Counted from the stretch's first letter, positions 26,292 to 35,465 are shown. The stretch is 64,000 bases of DNA from JAJYIW01 sp963781665 (GCA_963781665.1 CAWAGA010000002.1:3286001-3350000), one strand, 5' to 3'. The notes: a model not told the origin generated them from the sequence alone. Translations and numbers: made by a program.

Positions 26292-27620
26292 ATGACCGAA
26301 ATAATCAGTGAATTAATGGATGGCCTGATTTTACGGGCTGCAACAATTGAAGACGCTGAGAAAATTGTCGATTTCAATGCCGCAATCCACGGCCGTGAAA
26401 ATGAACTCGAACGCCGCACCGTCGGTTCCTGGACGCGCGATCTGATGTCTGGTCAGCATCCGACATTTAAAATCAGCGACTTCATCCTTGTTGAAGACCC
26501 AGTCCAGCAAAAAATTATCTCTTCCCTTAACCTGATATCCCAGATCTGGTCTTATGACGGTGTGCCATTTAAAGTAGGCAGGATCGAACTGGTAGGCACC
26601 CTCCCTGAATATCGCCGGCGCGGCCTAGTGCGGGCTCAGCTTGACGAGGTCCATCGCTGGAGCCAGGAGCGCGGCGAGCTGGTTCAGGTCATCACCGGTA
26701 TTCCTTATTATTACAGGCAGTTCGGTTATGAAATGGCTCTGTCGCTGGGGGGTGGCCAGGTTGGCTTTTTATCAGATGTGCCAATCCTGGCGAAAGGCGA
26801 ACAGGAACCTTATTTGGTCCGGCCGGCGCAAGAAACTGACCTGGCGTTCATTGCGGAACTTTACGATCGCCAATGCAGGCGATCTCTGATTAGCTGCCAA
26901 TGGAATTTGGACCTTTGGCGTTATGAGATGATGGGAAAAAGTGCGGACAATGTTTGCCGAAAAGAACTGATGGTCATTACGGATGTCAATGGCAGCCGGG
27001 TTGGCTTTTTAGCGCACTCATTTACCCTGTGGACACCGGGTATCGGTTTGGAAGCATATTACCTGACTCCTGAGGTATCCTGGTGGGAGGTCACGCCCAG
27101 CGTCATGCGTTACCTGGGGGCAAAAGGGCAGGAATATGCCAGCCAGATTGGGAAGCCTTGCCCGGGTTTTTATTTTGCCCTGGGAGAAGAACATCCTTCT
27201 TATCAGGTCTTTGCGCACCGTCTTCCCAAGCAATCGCCTCCATACGCTTTCTATATCCGCGTGCCTGATTTGCCGGCTTTTTTGCGAACAATTTCTTCTG
27301 TTTTGGAAAAACGCCTGGCTGAAAATATCCGTCCGGGATACAGCGGGGAACTGCAAATCGGTTTTTATCGCTCGGGGTTGCTGCTTAAGTTCACTGACGG
27401 TTTACTGGCGCAGGTTGAAATCCTGACATCAGCCGCAGATCTTGATTCAGTCACAGCCGGTTTCCCCGGCCTTACCTTCTTCCAGCTTGTTTTTGGTTAC
27501 CGGACTCTGGACGAGCTGCGTTATGCTTTCCCGGATTGTTGGGTGAATAACGATAAAGCGCGCCCATTGCTGGACGCGCTGTTTTCAAAACGTTTCTCGA
27601 GTGTCTGGGCAATATCCTGA
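26292..27620 (+). CDS. Eis-like GNAT N-acetyltransferase
   Basis: 442 aa. The N-terminal ~150 residues are a GNAT domain: LRAATIEDAEKIVDF at the start, then IELVGTLPEYRRRGLVRAQLDEVH with the R-R-x-G-like acetyl-CoA pyrophosphate loop near residue 110. A second GNAT-like half follows (about 170-300: LVRPAQETDLAFIAELYDRQC), and a C-terminal ~100-residue region with a sterol-carrier-like pattern (GELQIGFYRSGLLLKFTDGLL). That layout is typical of the Eis/YhaP type, which acetylate aminoglycosides, peptides or other amines. The substrate here is unknown. It is convergent with the M42 peptidase gene (7 bp between stops). Confidence 0.85.
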   Translation: MTEIISELMDGLILRAATIEDAEKIVDFNAAIHGRENELERRTVGSWTRDLMSGQHPTFKISDFILVEDPVQQKIISSLNLISQIWSYDGVPFKVGRIELVGTLPEYRRRGLVRAQLDEVHRWSQERGELVQVITGIPYYYRQFGYEMALSLGGGQVGFLSDVPILAKGEQEPYLVRPAQETDLAFIAELYDRQCRRSLISCQWNLDLWRYEMMGKSADNVCRKELMVITDVNGSRVGFLAHSFTLWTPGIGLEAYYLTPEVSWWEVTPSVMRYLGAKGQEYASQIGKPCPGFYFALGEEHPSYQVFAHRLPKQSPPYAFYIRVPDLPAFLRTISSVLEKRLAENIRPGYSGELQIGFYRSGLLLKFTDGLLAQVEILTSAADLDSVTAGFPGLTFFQLVFGYRTLDELRYAFPDCWVNNDKARPLLDALFSKRFSSVWAIS

Positions 27621-27627
27621 AAAAAAA

Positions 27628-28701
27628 TTACTCCTTGAACTTTTCCACCGTCTGTGAATCCAACCGTTTGATCATCTCTACCAGTAGTTTTAGCGCAGCA
27701 TCATAATCTTCGCGATAGAGGATGCCGTAATGGGTATGGATGTGGCGGGTGGGCACGCCGATCACCAGGGTAGGTACGCCGCGGGCATTGAGGTGGATGG
27801 GGCTACCATCGGTGCCTCCGGCTGGGATCATATCCACCTGATACGGTATGCCCAGTTCCTGAGCGGTATCAATAGCGAAATCTCGTAAAGGTGTGTTCGG
27901 GATCATGCTGGCATCATAGGTGACAATTTCAACCCCTCCACCCAGCCGAGCTGAACACTGGTCGGGTCGGGTGTCGGGAAGATCGCCAGCCAACCCTACT
28001 TCCAGCGCAAAAGCCACATCCGGATTGACCGAGTGCACACCGGTGTGGGCTCCCCGCATGCCGACCTCTTCCTGAACTGCGCCGACTCCGAAGAGGGCAT
28101 TGGGGTGGGGTTGACCGGCAAAGGCTTTGAATGTGTCGATGATCAGTGCACAGCCCACTCGATCATCGAAAGCCTTTGAAAGCAGCGCCTTGCCGTTGGC
28201 CATGGTTGTGAACTCAGATTTAGGCACGATCGGGTCGCCGACCCGGATCCCCAAAGCTTCAGCTTCCTGGCGCGATGTGACCCCTACGTCGATAAACATG
28301 GAATCCTTGCTCATAACACTATTTCGTTCGGTTTCCTTCATCCAGCGCGGAGAGTTCGAACCGATCACGCCAAGTATATCGCCAAGGTGGGTGCGGATGA
28401 TGACCTCGTGAGCCAAGAGCACCTGGTCCCACCACCCTCCCAGAGGATGGAAGCGTAAGAAGCCACCATCAGTGATGTAGCGCACGAGAAAACCGACTTC
28501 GTCCATGTGGCCATCGAGCAGGACGCGCGGCTTGTCGGAGGTTCCAGGTAGGTGAACAATCAAATTTCCCATACCATCCTGGTCGATACTGGCGGCAAGG
28601 GGGGTTAATTCTCGACGCATGATGTCCCGTACCTGGCTCTCTGATCCGGTCGGGCCGAAAGCCTCGGTCAATTCTTTGAGGAGCTCTAAAGCACTTTCCA
28701 T
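27628..28701 (-). CDS. M42 family glutamyl/deblocking aminopeptidase
   Basis: 357-aa cytoplasmic metallopeptidase of the FrvX/M42 family, forming large tetrahedral particles in characterised members. Metal and catalytic residues are visible: His and Asp in LLDGHMDEVG (about residue 64), Asp in SKAFDDRVGCAL (about 175), the Glu pair in AVQEEVGMRGAH (about 205), Asp/Glu in FALEVGLAGD (about 230) and His in RHIHTHYG (about 322). It is the last gene of the (-) operon that encodes a peptide permease and its binding protein, 3 bp after the DppC-like gene, so it probably digests imported peptides. Confidence 0.95.
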   Translation of the reverse strand: MESALELLKELTEAFGPTGSESQVRDIMRRELTPLAASIDQDGMGNLIVHLPGTSDKPRVLLDGHMDEVGFLVRYITDGGFLRFHPLGGWWDQVLLAHEVIIRTHLGDILGVIGSNSPRWMKETERNSVMSKDSMFIDVGVTSRQEAEALGIRVGDPIVPKSEFTTMANGKALLSKAFDDRVGCALIIDTFKAFAGQPHPNALFGVGAVQEEVGMRGAHTGVHSVNPDVAFALEVGLAGDLPDTRPDQCSARLGGGVEIVTYDASMIPNTPLRDFAIDTAQELGIPYQVDMIPAGGTDGSPIHLNARGVPTLVIGVPTRHIHTHYGILYREDYDAALKLLVEMIKRLDSQTVEKFKE

Positions 28702-28704
28702 AAT

Positions 28705-29628
28705 TTACCGCATCATATGCGGGTCGAATGCATCCCGCAGTCCGTCACCGATGTATAGGAATGCAATCATAGTGATTGCAATGACAACTGCAGGAAAGAT
28801 AACCATATGGGGAGTGACTCGAAAATAGCTGAAGCCCATATTTAACATGATGCCCCAACTGGGAGTAGGTGGGATCAATCCCATTCCAAGGAAGCTCAGG
28901 CCTGCTTCGGCCATGATAGCGCCGGGGATACCCAGGGTGAAGGACACAATGATCGGTCCTAGCAAGTTAGGAAAGAGATGTTTGAAAATGATATTGCGAT
29001 CGAGGGCGCCGACACAGCGGGCGGCTTCAATGAACTCTCTCTCTTTCAACTGCAGCACTTCCCCGCGTACCAACCGGGCTGGGCCTACCCAGGCAGTCAC
29101 GGTCATGGCAAGGATCAGATTAAGAAAGCCGTGACCGAGTAACGTCATTAAAATAATCAAGAAGAGCATGGTGGGAAAGGCGTAGATGATATCCGTTAGA
29201 CGCATAATCAGCGTATCAACGATTCCGCCATAATATCCTGAGATGGCGCCAATGGCAATCCCCAGCACCATGATGATAATCTGACTGAAGAAACCAACAG
29301 CCAGGGAAGCCTGTCCGCCCCACATCATGCGCGATAAGATATCCCGCCCCTGCATGTCAGTGCCCATCAGGTGCTGCCAGGTGGGTCCTTCGCGTACGTG
29401 TTTGAAATCGACCGCATAGGGGTCGTAAGGCGCGATCAACGGAGCGGCGACGCTGGTAAAAACGAGAAAAGCAACCACGATCAGCCCGATATTTGAGCCG
29501 GTGTTGCGTCGCATCCGCCGCCAGGCGTCCTCCCAAAGGCTGGAGGCAGGTTTTTTCTTCTCGTTGAGAAGATTGGCAGATGGGGTTAAACCGGGTTTTT
29601 TTGGATCTAAGGAGAGACTATTTTCCAT
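28705..29628 (-). CDS. Peptide ABC transporter permease, DppC/OppC type
   Basis: 307-aa inner membrane permease. A cytoplasmic N-terminus precedes the first transmembrane helix (NIGLIVVAFLVFTSVAAPLI), then the periplasmic loop TDMQGRDILSRMMWG typical of OppC proteins, and five more helices. The EAA coupling loop is EFIEAARCVGALDRNII-KHLFPN, which contacts the ATPases encoded on the opposite strand (33214 and 34214). The gene lies 64 bp downstream of the DppB-like gene in the same operon. Confidence 0.95.
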   Translation of the reverse strand: MENSLSLDPKKPGLTPSANLLNEKKKPASSLWEDAWRRMRRNTGSNIGLIVVAFLVFTSVAAPLIAPYDPYAVDFKHVREGPTWQHLMGTDMQGRDILSRMMWGGQASLAVGFFSQIIIMVLGIAIGAISGYYGGIVDTLIMRLTDIIYAFPTMLFLIILMTLLGHGFLNLILAMTVTAWVGPARLVRGEVLQLKEREFIEAARCVGALDRNIIFKHLFPNLLGPIIVSFTLGIPGAIMAEAGLSFLGMGLIPPTPSWGIMLNMGFSYFRVTPHMVIFPAVVIAITMIAFLYIGDGLRDAFDPHMMR

Positions 29629-29692
29629 TATCCACCATTACCAAAGGTTGTGTATCAAGAGTATCGAGAATCAGATATTGGAGCAAATTGAA

Positions 29693-30703
29693 TCAATCGT
29701 AACGAATGCGTGGATCGATCCAGGCATAGGTTACGTCAACGAGCAAGTTCATTAGAATGATCAGCGTCCCAAACAATACTGCGTTAGCCATGATCATCGG
29801 GTAATCTCTGGATCCTGCCGCCCCAACAAAGGCCTGCCCAATCCCAGGCACGTTAAACATCGATTCCACAAAGAAGGAACCTGAAATTAAGCCAGCGATC
29901 ATCGGGCCGCCTACGGTGACGATGGGAATAAGAGCATTCTTCAATACATGACGGCTCATCACCAGGTTGGGTTTCAACCCTTTTGAATAGGCTGTTCGGA
30001 CGAAATCCAGATTGAGCACTTCCAATACACTGGCTCGGGTGAAACGAATGGTTCCGGCCAGCGGACCCAGGCAGAGCGCGAACACCGGCAGTACCAAATG
30101 CGATGGCGTCCCCCATCCGGTTATTGGGAACCATTTAAGCTTCACACAGAAGATTACTAACAGAAATACACCTAAAACAAAGGATGGCATGGTAAAGCTG
30201 AAAACGGTGAATCCCATAGTTCCGATGTCAAACCAGCTGTCCTTCTTCAATGCGGCTATCACCCCGACAATCGTTCCAAGAATAAGGGCGATTGCAGCAG
30301 AGATCAAGCCTAGTTGGGCTGATACTGGCCAGGTACGACCAATTATTTCCTGGATAGTTTCATTTCGGTACTGGAATGAAACCCCGAAATCTCCGTGGAG
30401 GGCAGCCCACAACCAGTTGAAATACTGTTTTACAACCGGTTGGTCGAGCCCGTAGATCTCTTTCAAATGCTGTTTCATAGTAGGAGACATACGCGCCGAT
30501 AACTCAGGGTCGGTCATACCAAACGGGCTTCCGGGAGTAGCTTGAGCTACTGCAAATGTAATAATGGAAATAGCTATTACTGTAAAAACAGCCTGGATTA
30601 AACGACGGGCAATATACTTAACATATCGTATGGGAATTCCTAAGCTGATTAATGATGATGCGAAAGGTCTGCGCCGATTGTGGGTGGCAATGGGCCTTCG
30701 CAT
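29693..30703 (-). CDS. Peptide ABC transporter permease, DppB/OppB type
   Basis: 336 aa. The family-typical part starts at YVKYIARRLIQAVFTVIAIS (about residue 28); the first 27 residues are unusual and the ATG has only a weak ribosome site, so the real start is uncertain. Characteristic ATPGSPFG and GLDQPVVKQYFNWL segments mark the first periplasmic loop, then five further helices. The EAA loop is DFVRTAYSKGLKPNLVM. It forms the heterodimeric channel with the DppC-like protein. Confidence 0.93.
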   Translation of the reverse strand: MRRPIATHNRRRPFASSLISLGIPIRYVKYIARRLIQAVFTVIAISIITFAVAQATPGSPFGMTDPELSARMSPTMKQHLKEIYGLDQPVVKQYFNWLWAALHGDFGVSFQYRNETIQEIIGRTWPVSAQLGLISAAIALILGTIVGVIAALKKDSWFDIGTMGFTVFSFTMPSFVLGVFLLVIFCVKLKWFPITGWGTPSHLVLPVFALCLGPLAGTIRFTRASVLEVLNLDFVRTAYSKGLKPNLVMSRHVLKNALIPIVTVGGPMIAGLISGSFFVESMFNVPGIGQAFVGAAGSRDYPMIMANAVLFGTLIILMNLLVDVTYAWIDPRIRYD

Positions 30704-30712
30704 TTACTTCAA

Positions 30713-30756
30713 TGGGCGCTCCCACCGCGACCAAATTTAGTGAGGTGAGAGCGCCA
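30713..30756 (-). promoter_or_regulatory. Intercistronic hairpin between binding protein and permease genes
   Basis: Strong stem: TGGGCGCTCCCACC (30713-30726) against GGTGAGAGCGCCA (30744-30756). It lies after the stop of the binding protein gene and just before the DppB-like start, without a long T-run. Hairpins in this position commonly stabilise the upstream mRNA so that binding protein exceeds permease; that role here is inference. Confidence 0.55.
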
Positions 30757-30820
30757 TTTCTATTTATCGAGTGAACCTACTACTCTCGAACGGAAAATCA
30801 GTGATTCGCGAATTTGTCAA

Positions 30821-32563
30821 TCAGGCGTTCTTTCCTTCAATCTTGACTGCGCGGATGCTGGGAGCGCCGGAGCCATTGATGATGAGGCCTTTGACGTAAG
30901 GTTTCACCAGGCGGGTGCGGGCAGTGTAGTAGAGAGGAATGACCGCGGGATTATCGACGATAAATTCTTGCTCGCATTGCTTGTAGAGAGCCGCTCGCTT
31001 GTCGTAGTCGACTTCAGCCGCAGCCTTCCACACCAGATCATCAAATTTCGTCGAGCAGTAGTACAGGTCGGTGTGCCCGTAGCGGGCAGTATCCGACGGG
31101 GGCGCACAAGTGTAGAGGATGGACATGAAGTTGTGCGAATCGGGGTAATCTGCACCCCAGAACTGACGCCACAAACGGGGTTTGTCGCTGACGGTGACGC
31201 CTGCGGAGGTTTGATCACCAGGGGCCAGGATGATGGTGACATTGATGGCATCTTTGATCATGGCTTGCAGCGATTCGAAGATGGTCTGGTAGGTGGGGTT
31301 GTTAGCGCCGTAGGAGAAATATACATCCGGGAAGCCTTTACCATCCGGATAACCAGCATCCACCATCAAAGCTCGCGCGCCTTCCGGATTGTACTTCAGC
31401 TCGATTCCTGTTGTGGGATCATATCCAACCAAGCCTGGGGGTAGGAATTCATAAGCCGGGGCGCCGATGCCAGGAATAATCGTGTTGCATAACGTTTCTT
31501 TATCCATCGACATTGCGATCGCATGGCGGACTCTGACGTCATCCAGAGGTTTTTGGAATGTGAATACCAGGTGGAAGATACCCAATTCAGGGGTGATGAT
31601 CATTTCTTGAGAAAGCGCCGGGTCAGCTTGCACCCGGGGGAATTCGCCGGCGGGAACGTCGACGATATCCAGGTCACCGCTTTCATAGGCTGCGATGGAG
31701 GTCGCTTCGTTGGTGATTTGGTTCAGGACAACCCTATCAACACCAGGTTTGGCATTGTGGTAGTTCGGGTTGGTGACAAATTCCATCCTCGAGCCGACGG
31801 TCCACTTTACGAGTTTATAGGGACCGCTGCATCTTACAGTTTCGGGTCGCGTCCATCTCTCATTGCCGGCGGCTTCAATGGCTGTTCTTGGCAGGGGCAT
31901 GAAGGCCGGAAGCGAGCACACATTGATGAAGTAAGCTGATGGGTGGGCAAGAGTTACTTCGAGGGTGTAGTCATCCAGGGCTTTTACGCCAACTGTAGAA
32001 GCGTCTGTGGATGTGCCTGCATAAAATTCATTGGCGCCAGCAATGTCAGCCAACTGCCAGGCTTGCGCACTCGGCAATCCAGGTGTAATGTTGCGGATAA
32101 TCGCCCAGACGAAATCATTGGCATTGATCGGGGTACCATCGTCCCACTTAAGGTCCTGGCGCAGGTGGAACGTGTAGATCATCGTATCTTCGCTGATGCT
32201 CCAATCGGTAGCCATATCCGGGATTGGCTTGAGGTCTTTGTCCAACAGGATCAGACCGCTGAACATCATGAAGTTGATGAAATAGGAGGCGTACTGGGTC
32301 GACTGACCGGGATCCACATTAACTCCGACATCGGGGGCGTTCAGCGGCTGGTTAAGGTTGAGCACCCGTTCTTCAGGTGAGGGAGTGGCGGTGATGACCT
32401 CTTGCACGATTTGGGTTTCTTTTTCGGTAACTACAGAGGTCTCTTTGACGACTGAGGTGACAACCTGGGTCACCACCGATGGCGAGCAGCCTGCCAGGGC
32501 AGCAACTGAAGCGGAAGCAGCTGCGATTTCGAGGAATCTTCGCCGGGTAATCTTGTTTTCCAT
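30821..32563 (-). CDS. Peptide ABC transporter substrate-binding lipoprotein (SBP family 5)
   Basis: 580-aa solute-binding protein of the OppA/DppA family. The N-terminus MENKITRRRFLEIAAASASVAALAGCSPS combines a twin-arginine motif with a lipobox (LAGC), so a folded lipoprotein anchored on the outer face of the membrane is expected. A Thr/Val/Glu-rich linker follows to about residue 60. The family core includes WDDGTPINANDFVWAI, KALDDYTLEVTLAHPSAYF, ETVRCSGPYKLVKW and DVRVRHAIAMSMDKE. The C-terminal part (CEQEFIVDNPAVIPLYY) is complete. Its promoter faces away from the ATPase genes, but the five transporter genes together make one complete importer. The ligand is probably a peptide, as the M42 peptidase in the operon suggests. 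Confidence 0.95.
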   Translation of the reverse strand: MENKITRRRFLEIAAASASVAALAGCSPSVVTQVVTSVVKETSVVTEKETQIVQEVITATPSPEERVLNLNQPLNAPDVGVNVDPGQSTQYASYFINFMMFSGLILLDKDLKPIPDMATDWSISEDTMIYTFHLRQDLKWDDGTPINANDFVWAIIRNITPGLPSAQAWQLADIAGANEFYAGTSTDASTVGVKALDDYTLEVTLAHPSAYFINVCSLPAFMPLPRTAIEAAGNERWTRPETVRCSGPYKLVKWTVGSRMEFVTNPNYHNAKPGVDRVVLNQITNEATSIAAYESGDLDIVDVPAGEFPRVQADPALSQEMIITPELGIFHLVFTFQKPLDDVRVRHAIAMSMDKETLCNTIIPGIGAPAYEFLPPGLVGYDPTTGIELKYNPEGARALMVDAGYPDGKGFPDVYFSYGANNPTYQTIFESLQAMIKDAINVTIILAPGDQTSAGVTVSDKPRLWRQFWGADYPDSHNFMSILYTCAPPSDTARYGHTDLYYCSTKFDDLVWKAAAEVDYDKRAALYKQCEQEFIVDNPAVIPLYYTARTRLVKPYVKGLIINGSGAPSIRAVKIEGKNA

Positions 32564-32823
32564 GGTGGTATCTTCTCCTTCATTTAATTCTGAGCGATGA
32601 TATAGATAATGGTCGAGATTGTGTAAGCAGCCCCTACCAGTATCGCTTTAGACTGACTCTCATGTTCACACACAAGAGATTGCGGGGGAAAACCAGAACA
32701 GAAACACAAGAACGTCTTTGGGTGGTGAGCCCGACTGTCCTTGCAGACGCGCGTAACTTACCTCAATTCGCCTTAAGCCTCCCTCTTTATTTATCGTTGT
32801 AAAAAAAATTACGGAAATCTACT

Positions 32824-32842
32824 CGGGTAGACAACACGAGTA
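32824..32842. promoter_or_regulatory. Operator-like motif, binding-protein side
   Basis: CGGGTAGACAA (32824-32834) followed after two bases by CGAGTAAGAC (from 32837): two direct copies of the CGAGTAGACAA word found also downstream of the opposite promoter. The outer hexamers TACTCG (32820-32825) and CGAGTA (32837-32842) form an inverted repeat. It sits just downstream of the predicted (-) transcription start, a repressor position. Confidence 0.5.
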
Positions 32843-32852
32843 AGACCCAGTC

Positions 32853-32882
32853 ATTATAGCAAATATTAAGTCCTCATGTCAA
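32853..32882 (-). promoter_or_regulatory. Consensus promoter for the binding protein/permease/peptidase operon
   Basis: On the (-) strand: TTGACA (32877-32882), an 18-bp spacer and TATAAT (32853-32858). Both boxes are perfect. The flanks read GCTTGACATGA and TATAATGACTGGG, the same as in the (+) promoter at 33080. The predicted leader is about 280 nt. Confidence 0.8.
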
Positions 32883-32898
32883 GCAGAAATTTCAGGAC

Positions 32899-32926
32899 AC
32901 ATGTCAGTATACGCCGTGTGACATGT
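32899..32926. promoter_or_regulatory. Inverted repeat between the divergent promoters
   Basis: ACATGTCA (32899-32906) and TGACATGT (32919-32926), perfect 8-bp arms, 12-bp spacer. A candidate binding site for a dimeric regulator just upstream of the (-) promoter. Confidence 0.45.
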
Positions 32927-33079
32927 ACCCTCGCTAATATACGGAAAAGCATGCAATAAAAGTGACAATATACAGTTATTATCCCAAATTATTGGATAAT
33001 AATTAGTATTGATTTGTAATTATTTGGATGACATAAATTGTTCAATCTCCTGTTAGAAAATCGAGCTTATGATTGTTGC

Positions 33080-33108
33080 TTGACATGATCTGGCGCTAGC
33101 CTTATAAT
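33080..33108 (+). promoter_or_regulatory. Consensus promoter for the DppD/F-like operon
   Basis: TTGACA (33080-33085), exactly 17 bp, TATAAT (33103-33108): a perfect sigma-70 promoter, about 105 bp before the ATG at 33214. Confidence 0.85.
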
Positions 33109-33122
33109 GACTGGGCGCTACA

Positions 33123-33133
33123 CGAGTAGACAA
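33123..33133. promoter_or_regulatory. Operator-like motif, ATPase side
   Basis: CGAGTAGACAA, a single copy of the word present twice at 32824-32846, here 15 bases after the -10 box and so over the start of transcription. Confidence 0.45.
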
Positions 33134-33213
33134 TTTTGATATCCAATAGCTTGTTTCTCTGAGAACCATCGATTTCCATTACAGCCCAATGAAAACGGAG
33201 GGGTTCTGTATCT

Positions 33214-34224
33214 ATGGCAGCCATTCTGGAAGTGAAGAACCTGGTAACCTGTTTCAACACACCAGAAGGTGTGGTACATGCGGTTAACGGAGTCTCATTC
33301 AATCTGGACGAAGGGGAGACTCTGGGCATCGTTGGTGAAAGCGGATGTGGTAAGAGTGTAACGGTCCTTTCAATCATGCAGCTTGTCAAACAGCCACCGG
33401 GAAAGATCGTCGACGGGCAGGTCCTGTTCATGGGCAAGGATTTATTGAAAATGAATGACGAGGAGATCCGTCATTTTCGCGGCCCATCGATCAGTATGAT
33501 CTTTCAGGACCCAATGACCTCCCTTAATCCGGTCTTGACGATTGGCCGACAAATCACTGAACCACTCGAGCTGCATTTGGGTATGAACCCGAAACAATCC
33601 AAGCAGCGGGCGATCGAGCTGCTCCAGTTAGTCGGTATCCCTGATGCCGAAGGCCGGATCAATGATTATCCTTTCCAGTTTTCCGGTGGGATGCGCCAGC
33701 GGGTGATGATCGCTATGAGCCTGACCTGCAATCCGGCTATCTTGATCGCAGACGAGCCCACCACTGCCCTTGATGTGACTATCCAGGCCCAGATCATCGA
33801 GCTGGTAAAACGCCTGCGCGAAGAGTTTGGCATGGCGATCATCTGGATTACCCATGACCTGGGGATTATTGCCGGTCTTGCTCACCGGGTAATGGTAATG
33901 TACGCCGGATTTGTGGTCGAGCATGCAGAGGTTAAAGAGCTTTATACGCATCCATCCCATCCATATACGCGTGGGCTGCTGGGCGCCTTACCGCGTGTAG
34001 ACGATGAGCACACGCGTGACCTGGCCAACATTGAGGGTATGCCCCCCGATCTGCTTGGCAAACCAGAATCCTGTCCTTTTGCACCTCGCTGTGGATATGC
34101 CTACGAGCGTTGTCTTCAAGAAAATCCGCTCTTGAATAAGCTGTACAATGATGGCAGTAATGGATTGCATGAAGTAGCTTGTTGGTGGAATATCGATCAA
34201 GGGAGACCACGCTATGACCGGTGA
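33214..34224 (+). CDS. Peptide ABC transporter ATP-binding protein, DppD/OppD type
   Basis: 336-aa ATPase. Walker A is GESGCGKSV (about residue 39), the ABC signature FSGGMRQRV (about 155), Walker B ILIADEPTTALD (about 175) and the switch His is in WITHDLGI. The C-terminal oligopeptide-transporter extension includes CPFAPRCGYAYERC and a last Cys in ACWWN, a Cys pattern that in some DppD/F proteins binds an iron-sulphur cluster. A Shine-Dalgarno GGAGGGG precedes the ATG. The gene overlaps the next ATPase gene by 11 bp. It pairs with that protein to energise the permeases encoded at 28705 and 29693. Confidence 0.96.
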   Translation: MAAILEVKNLVTCFNTPEGVVHAVNGVSFNLDEGETLGIVGESGCGKSVTVLSIMQLVKQPPGKIVDGQVLFMGKDLLKMNDEEIRHFRGPSISMIFQDPMTSLNPVLTIGRQITEPLELHLGMNPKQSKQRAIELLQLVGIPDAEGRINDYPFQFSGGMRQRVMIAMSLTCNPAILIADEPTTALDVTIQAQIIELVKRLREEFGMAIIWITHDLGIIAGLAHRVMVMYAGFVVEHAEVKELYTHPSHPYTRGLLGALPRVDDEHTRDLANIEGMPPDLLGKPESCPFAPRCGYAYERCLQENPLLNKLYNDGSNGLHEVACWWNIDQGRPRYDR

Positions 34225-35218
34225 AAATTTACATCAAGGCCTTGGTACGACCACGCTCCTCAAAGTTGAAGGTCTAAAGCGTTATTTCCCGGTGACACGC
34301 GGCATTATCTTCCAACATCAGGTCAATGCGATTAAAGCAGTCGATGGTGTCTCATTCGAAATCAACCGGGCGGAGACATTTGGACTGGTTGGTGAAAGCG
34401 GGTGTGGAAAATCGACCACTGCACGGGCCATCCTCCAATTACAAAAGCCGACCGCTGGTCACGTCTATTACGATGATGTCGACCTGACGACATTGAAAAC
34501 TGAAGAAATGCGTCGGATGCGCCAAAAGATGCAGATGATCTTCCAGGACCCCTATGCCTCCTTGAATCCCCGCATGTCTGTTGCCGCAATAGTGGGCGAA
34601 CCTATGGAAGTTCATAACATCGCCAAGGGAAAAGAGAAAGCCGAAAAAGTTGATTACCTGCTGGAAAAAGTAGGTTTGAATCCCAGCATGGCCAACCGCT
34701 TCCCCCATGAGTTTTCTGGTGGCCAACGCCAACGAATCGGTATTGCCCGTGCTCTGGCTCCGGATCCTCGCTTGATCGTCTGTGATGAGCCCATTTCAGC
34801 GCTCGACGTTTCGGTTCAAGCTCAAGTAGTAAATCTGCTTAAAGCCCTTCAGAAGGAATTGGGCTTGACTTACCTGTTTATAGCCCATGATTTGAGTATG
34901 GTAAGGCATATTTCCGATCGGGTCGGCGTGATGTACCTGGGCAGGATTGTTGAATTAGGCGACCGCAATGATCTTTACAACCATCCATTGCACCCTTATA
35001 CCCAGGCTCTTCTTTCGGCTGTTCCAGTCCCTGATCCATCTGTAGAAGAAAAACGCAAGCGGGTTATCCTTAAAGGAGAAATGCCCAGTCCTTCTAACCC
35101 GCCGAAAGGCTGCCCATTCCATCCTCGCTGCCCGGTCAAGATGGACATCTGTTCGACCGAAATGCCTCAATGGCGCCAGGTTGTTCCTGGGCATTGGGCG
35201 ACTTGCCATAAACTTTGA
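34214..35218 (+). CDS. Peptide ABC transporter ATP-binding protein, DppF/OppF type
   Basis: 334-aa ATPase, the second nucleotide-binding subunit of the importer. Walker A GESGCGKSTT (about residue 59), FQDPYASLNPRM Q-loop, signature FSGGQRQRIG, Walker B LIVCDEPISALD and the switch His in IAHDLS. The C-terminal extension has the matching Cys motif GCPFHPRCPVKMDIC ... WATCHKL. Translation is probably coupled to the overlapping upstream gene. A clear terminator follows within 12 bases of the stop. Confidence 0.96.
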   Translation: MTGENLHQGLGTTTLLKVEGLKRYFPVTRGIIFQHQVNAIKAVDGVSFEINRAETFGLVGESGCGKSTTARAILQLQKPTAGHVYYDDVDLTTLKTEEMRRMRQKMQMIFQDPYASLNPRMSVAAIVGEPMEVHNIAKGKEKAEKVDYLLEKVGLNPSMANRFPHEFSGGQRQRIGIARALAPDPRLIVCDEPISALDVSVQAQVVNLLKALQKELGLTYLFIAHDLSMVRHISDRVGVMYLGRIVELGDRNDLYNHPLHPYTQALLSAVPVPDPSVEEKRKRVILKGEMPSPSNPPKGCPFHPRCPVKMDICSTEMPQWRQVVPGHWATCHKL

Positions 35219-35229
35219 TTTATCCCTAA

Positions 35230-35265
35230 CGGCCCCGGTTTCTCGCAGATACCGGGACCGTTTTG
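35230..35265 (+). terminator. Rho-independent terminator of the DppD/F-like operon
   Basis: 10-bp stem CGGCCCCGGT/ACCGGGACCG with one G-U pair, an 11-base loop and a TTTTGT tail. Confidence 0.85.
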
Positions 35266-35414
35266 TATTGGCTTATTCGGCTGCTAAGATCCACTAAATA
35301 TGGTAAAAATATATCGCGTACAAGGCGCTTTATTGGGGAATTGTCAGGCAAGGGGAAGTTAGCAAAATTGAAATCGCTAAAAAGTAATGTTTGTCTACTA
35401 TCGTATTGGCCCCT

Positions 35415-35444
35415 TTGATCTGAGTCTTAACCCTTGGATATAAT
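35415..35444 (+). promoter_or_regulatory. Promoter of the VIT1-like gene
   Basis: TTGATC (35415-35420), 18-bp spacer, perfect TATAAT (35439-35444). The Shine-Dalgarno GGTGGAGGA lies just before the ATG at 35466, so the leader is very short. Confidence 0.6.
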
Positions 35445-35465
35445 ACCTTTCCTGGTGGAGGAACG

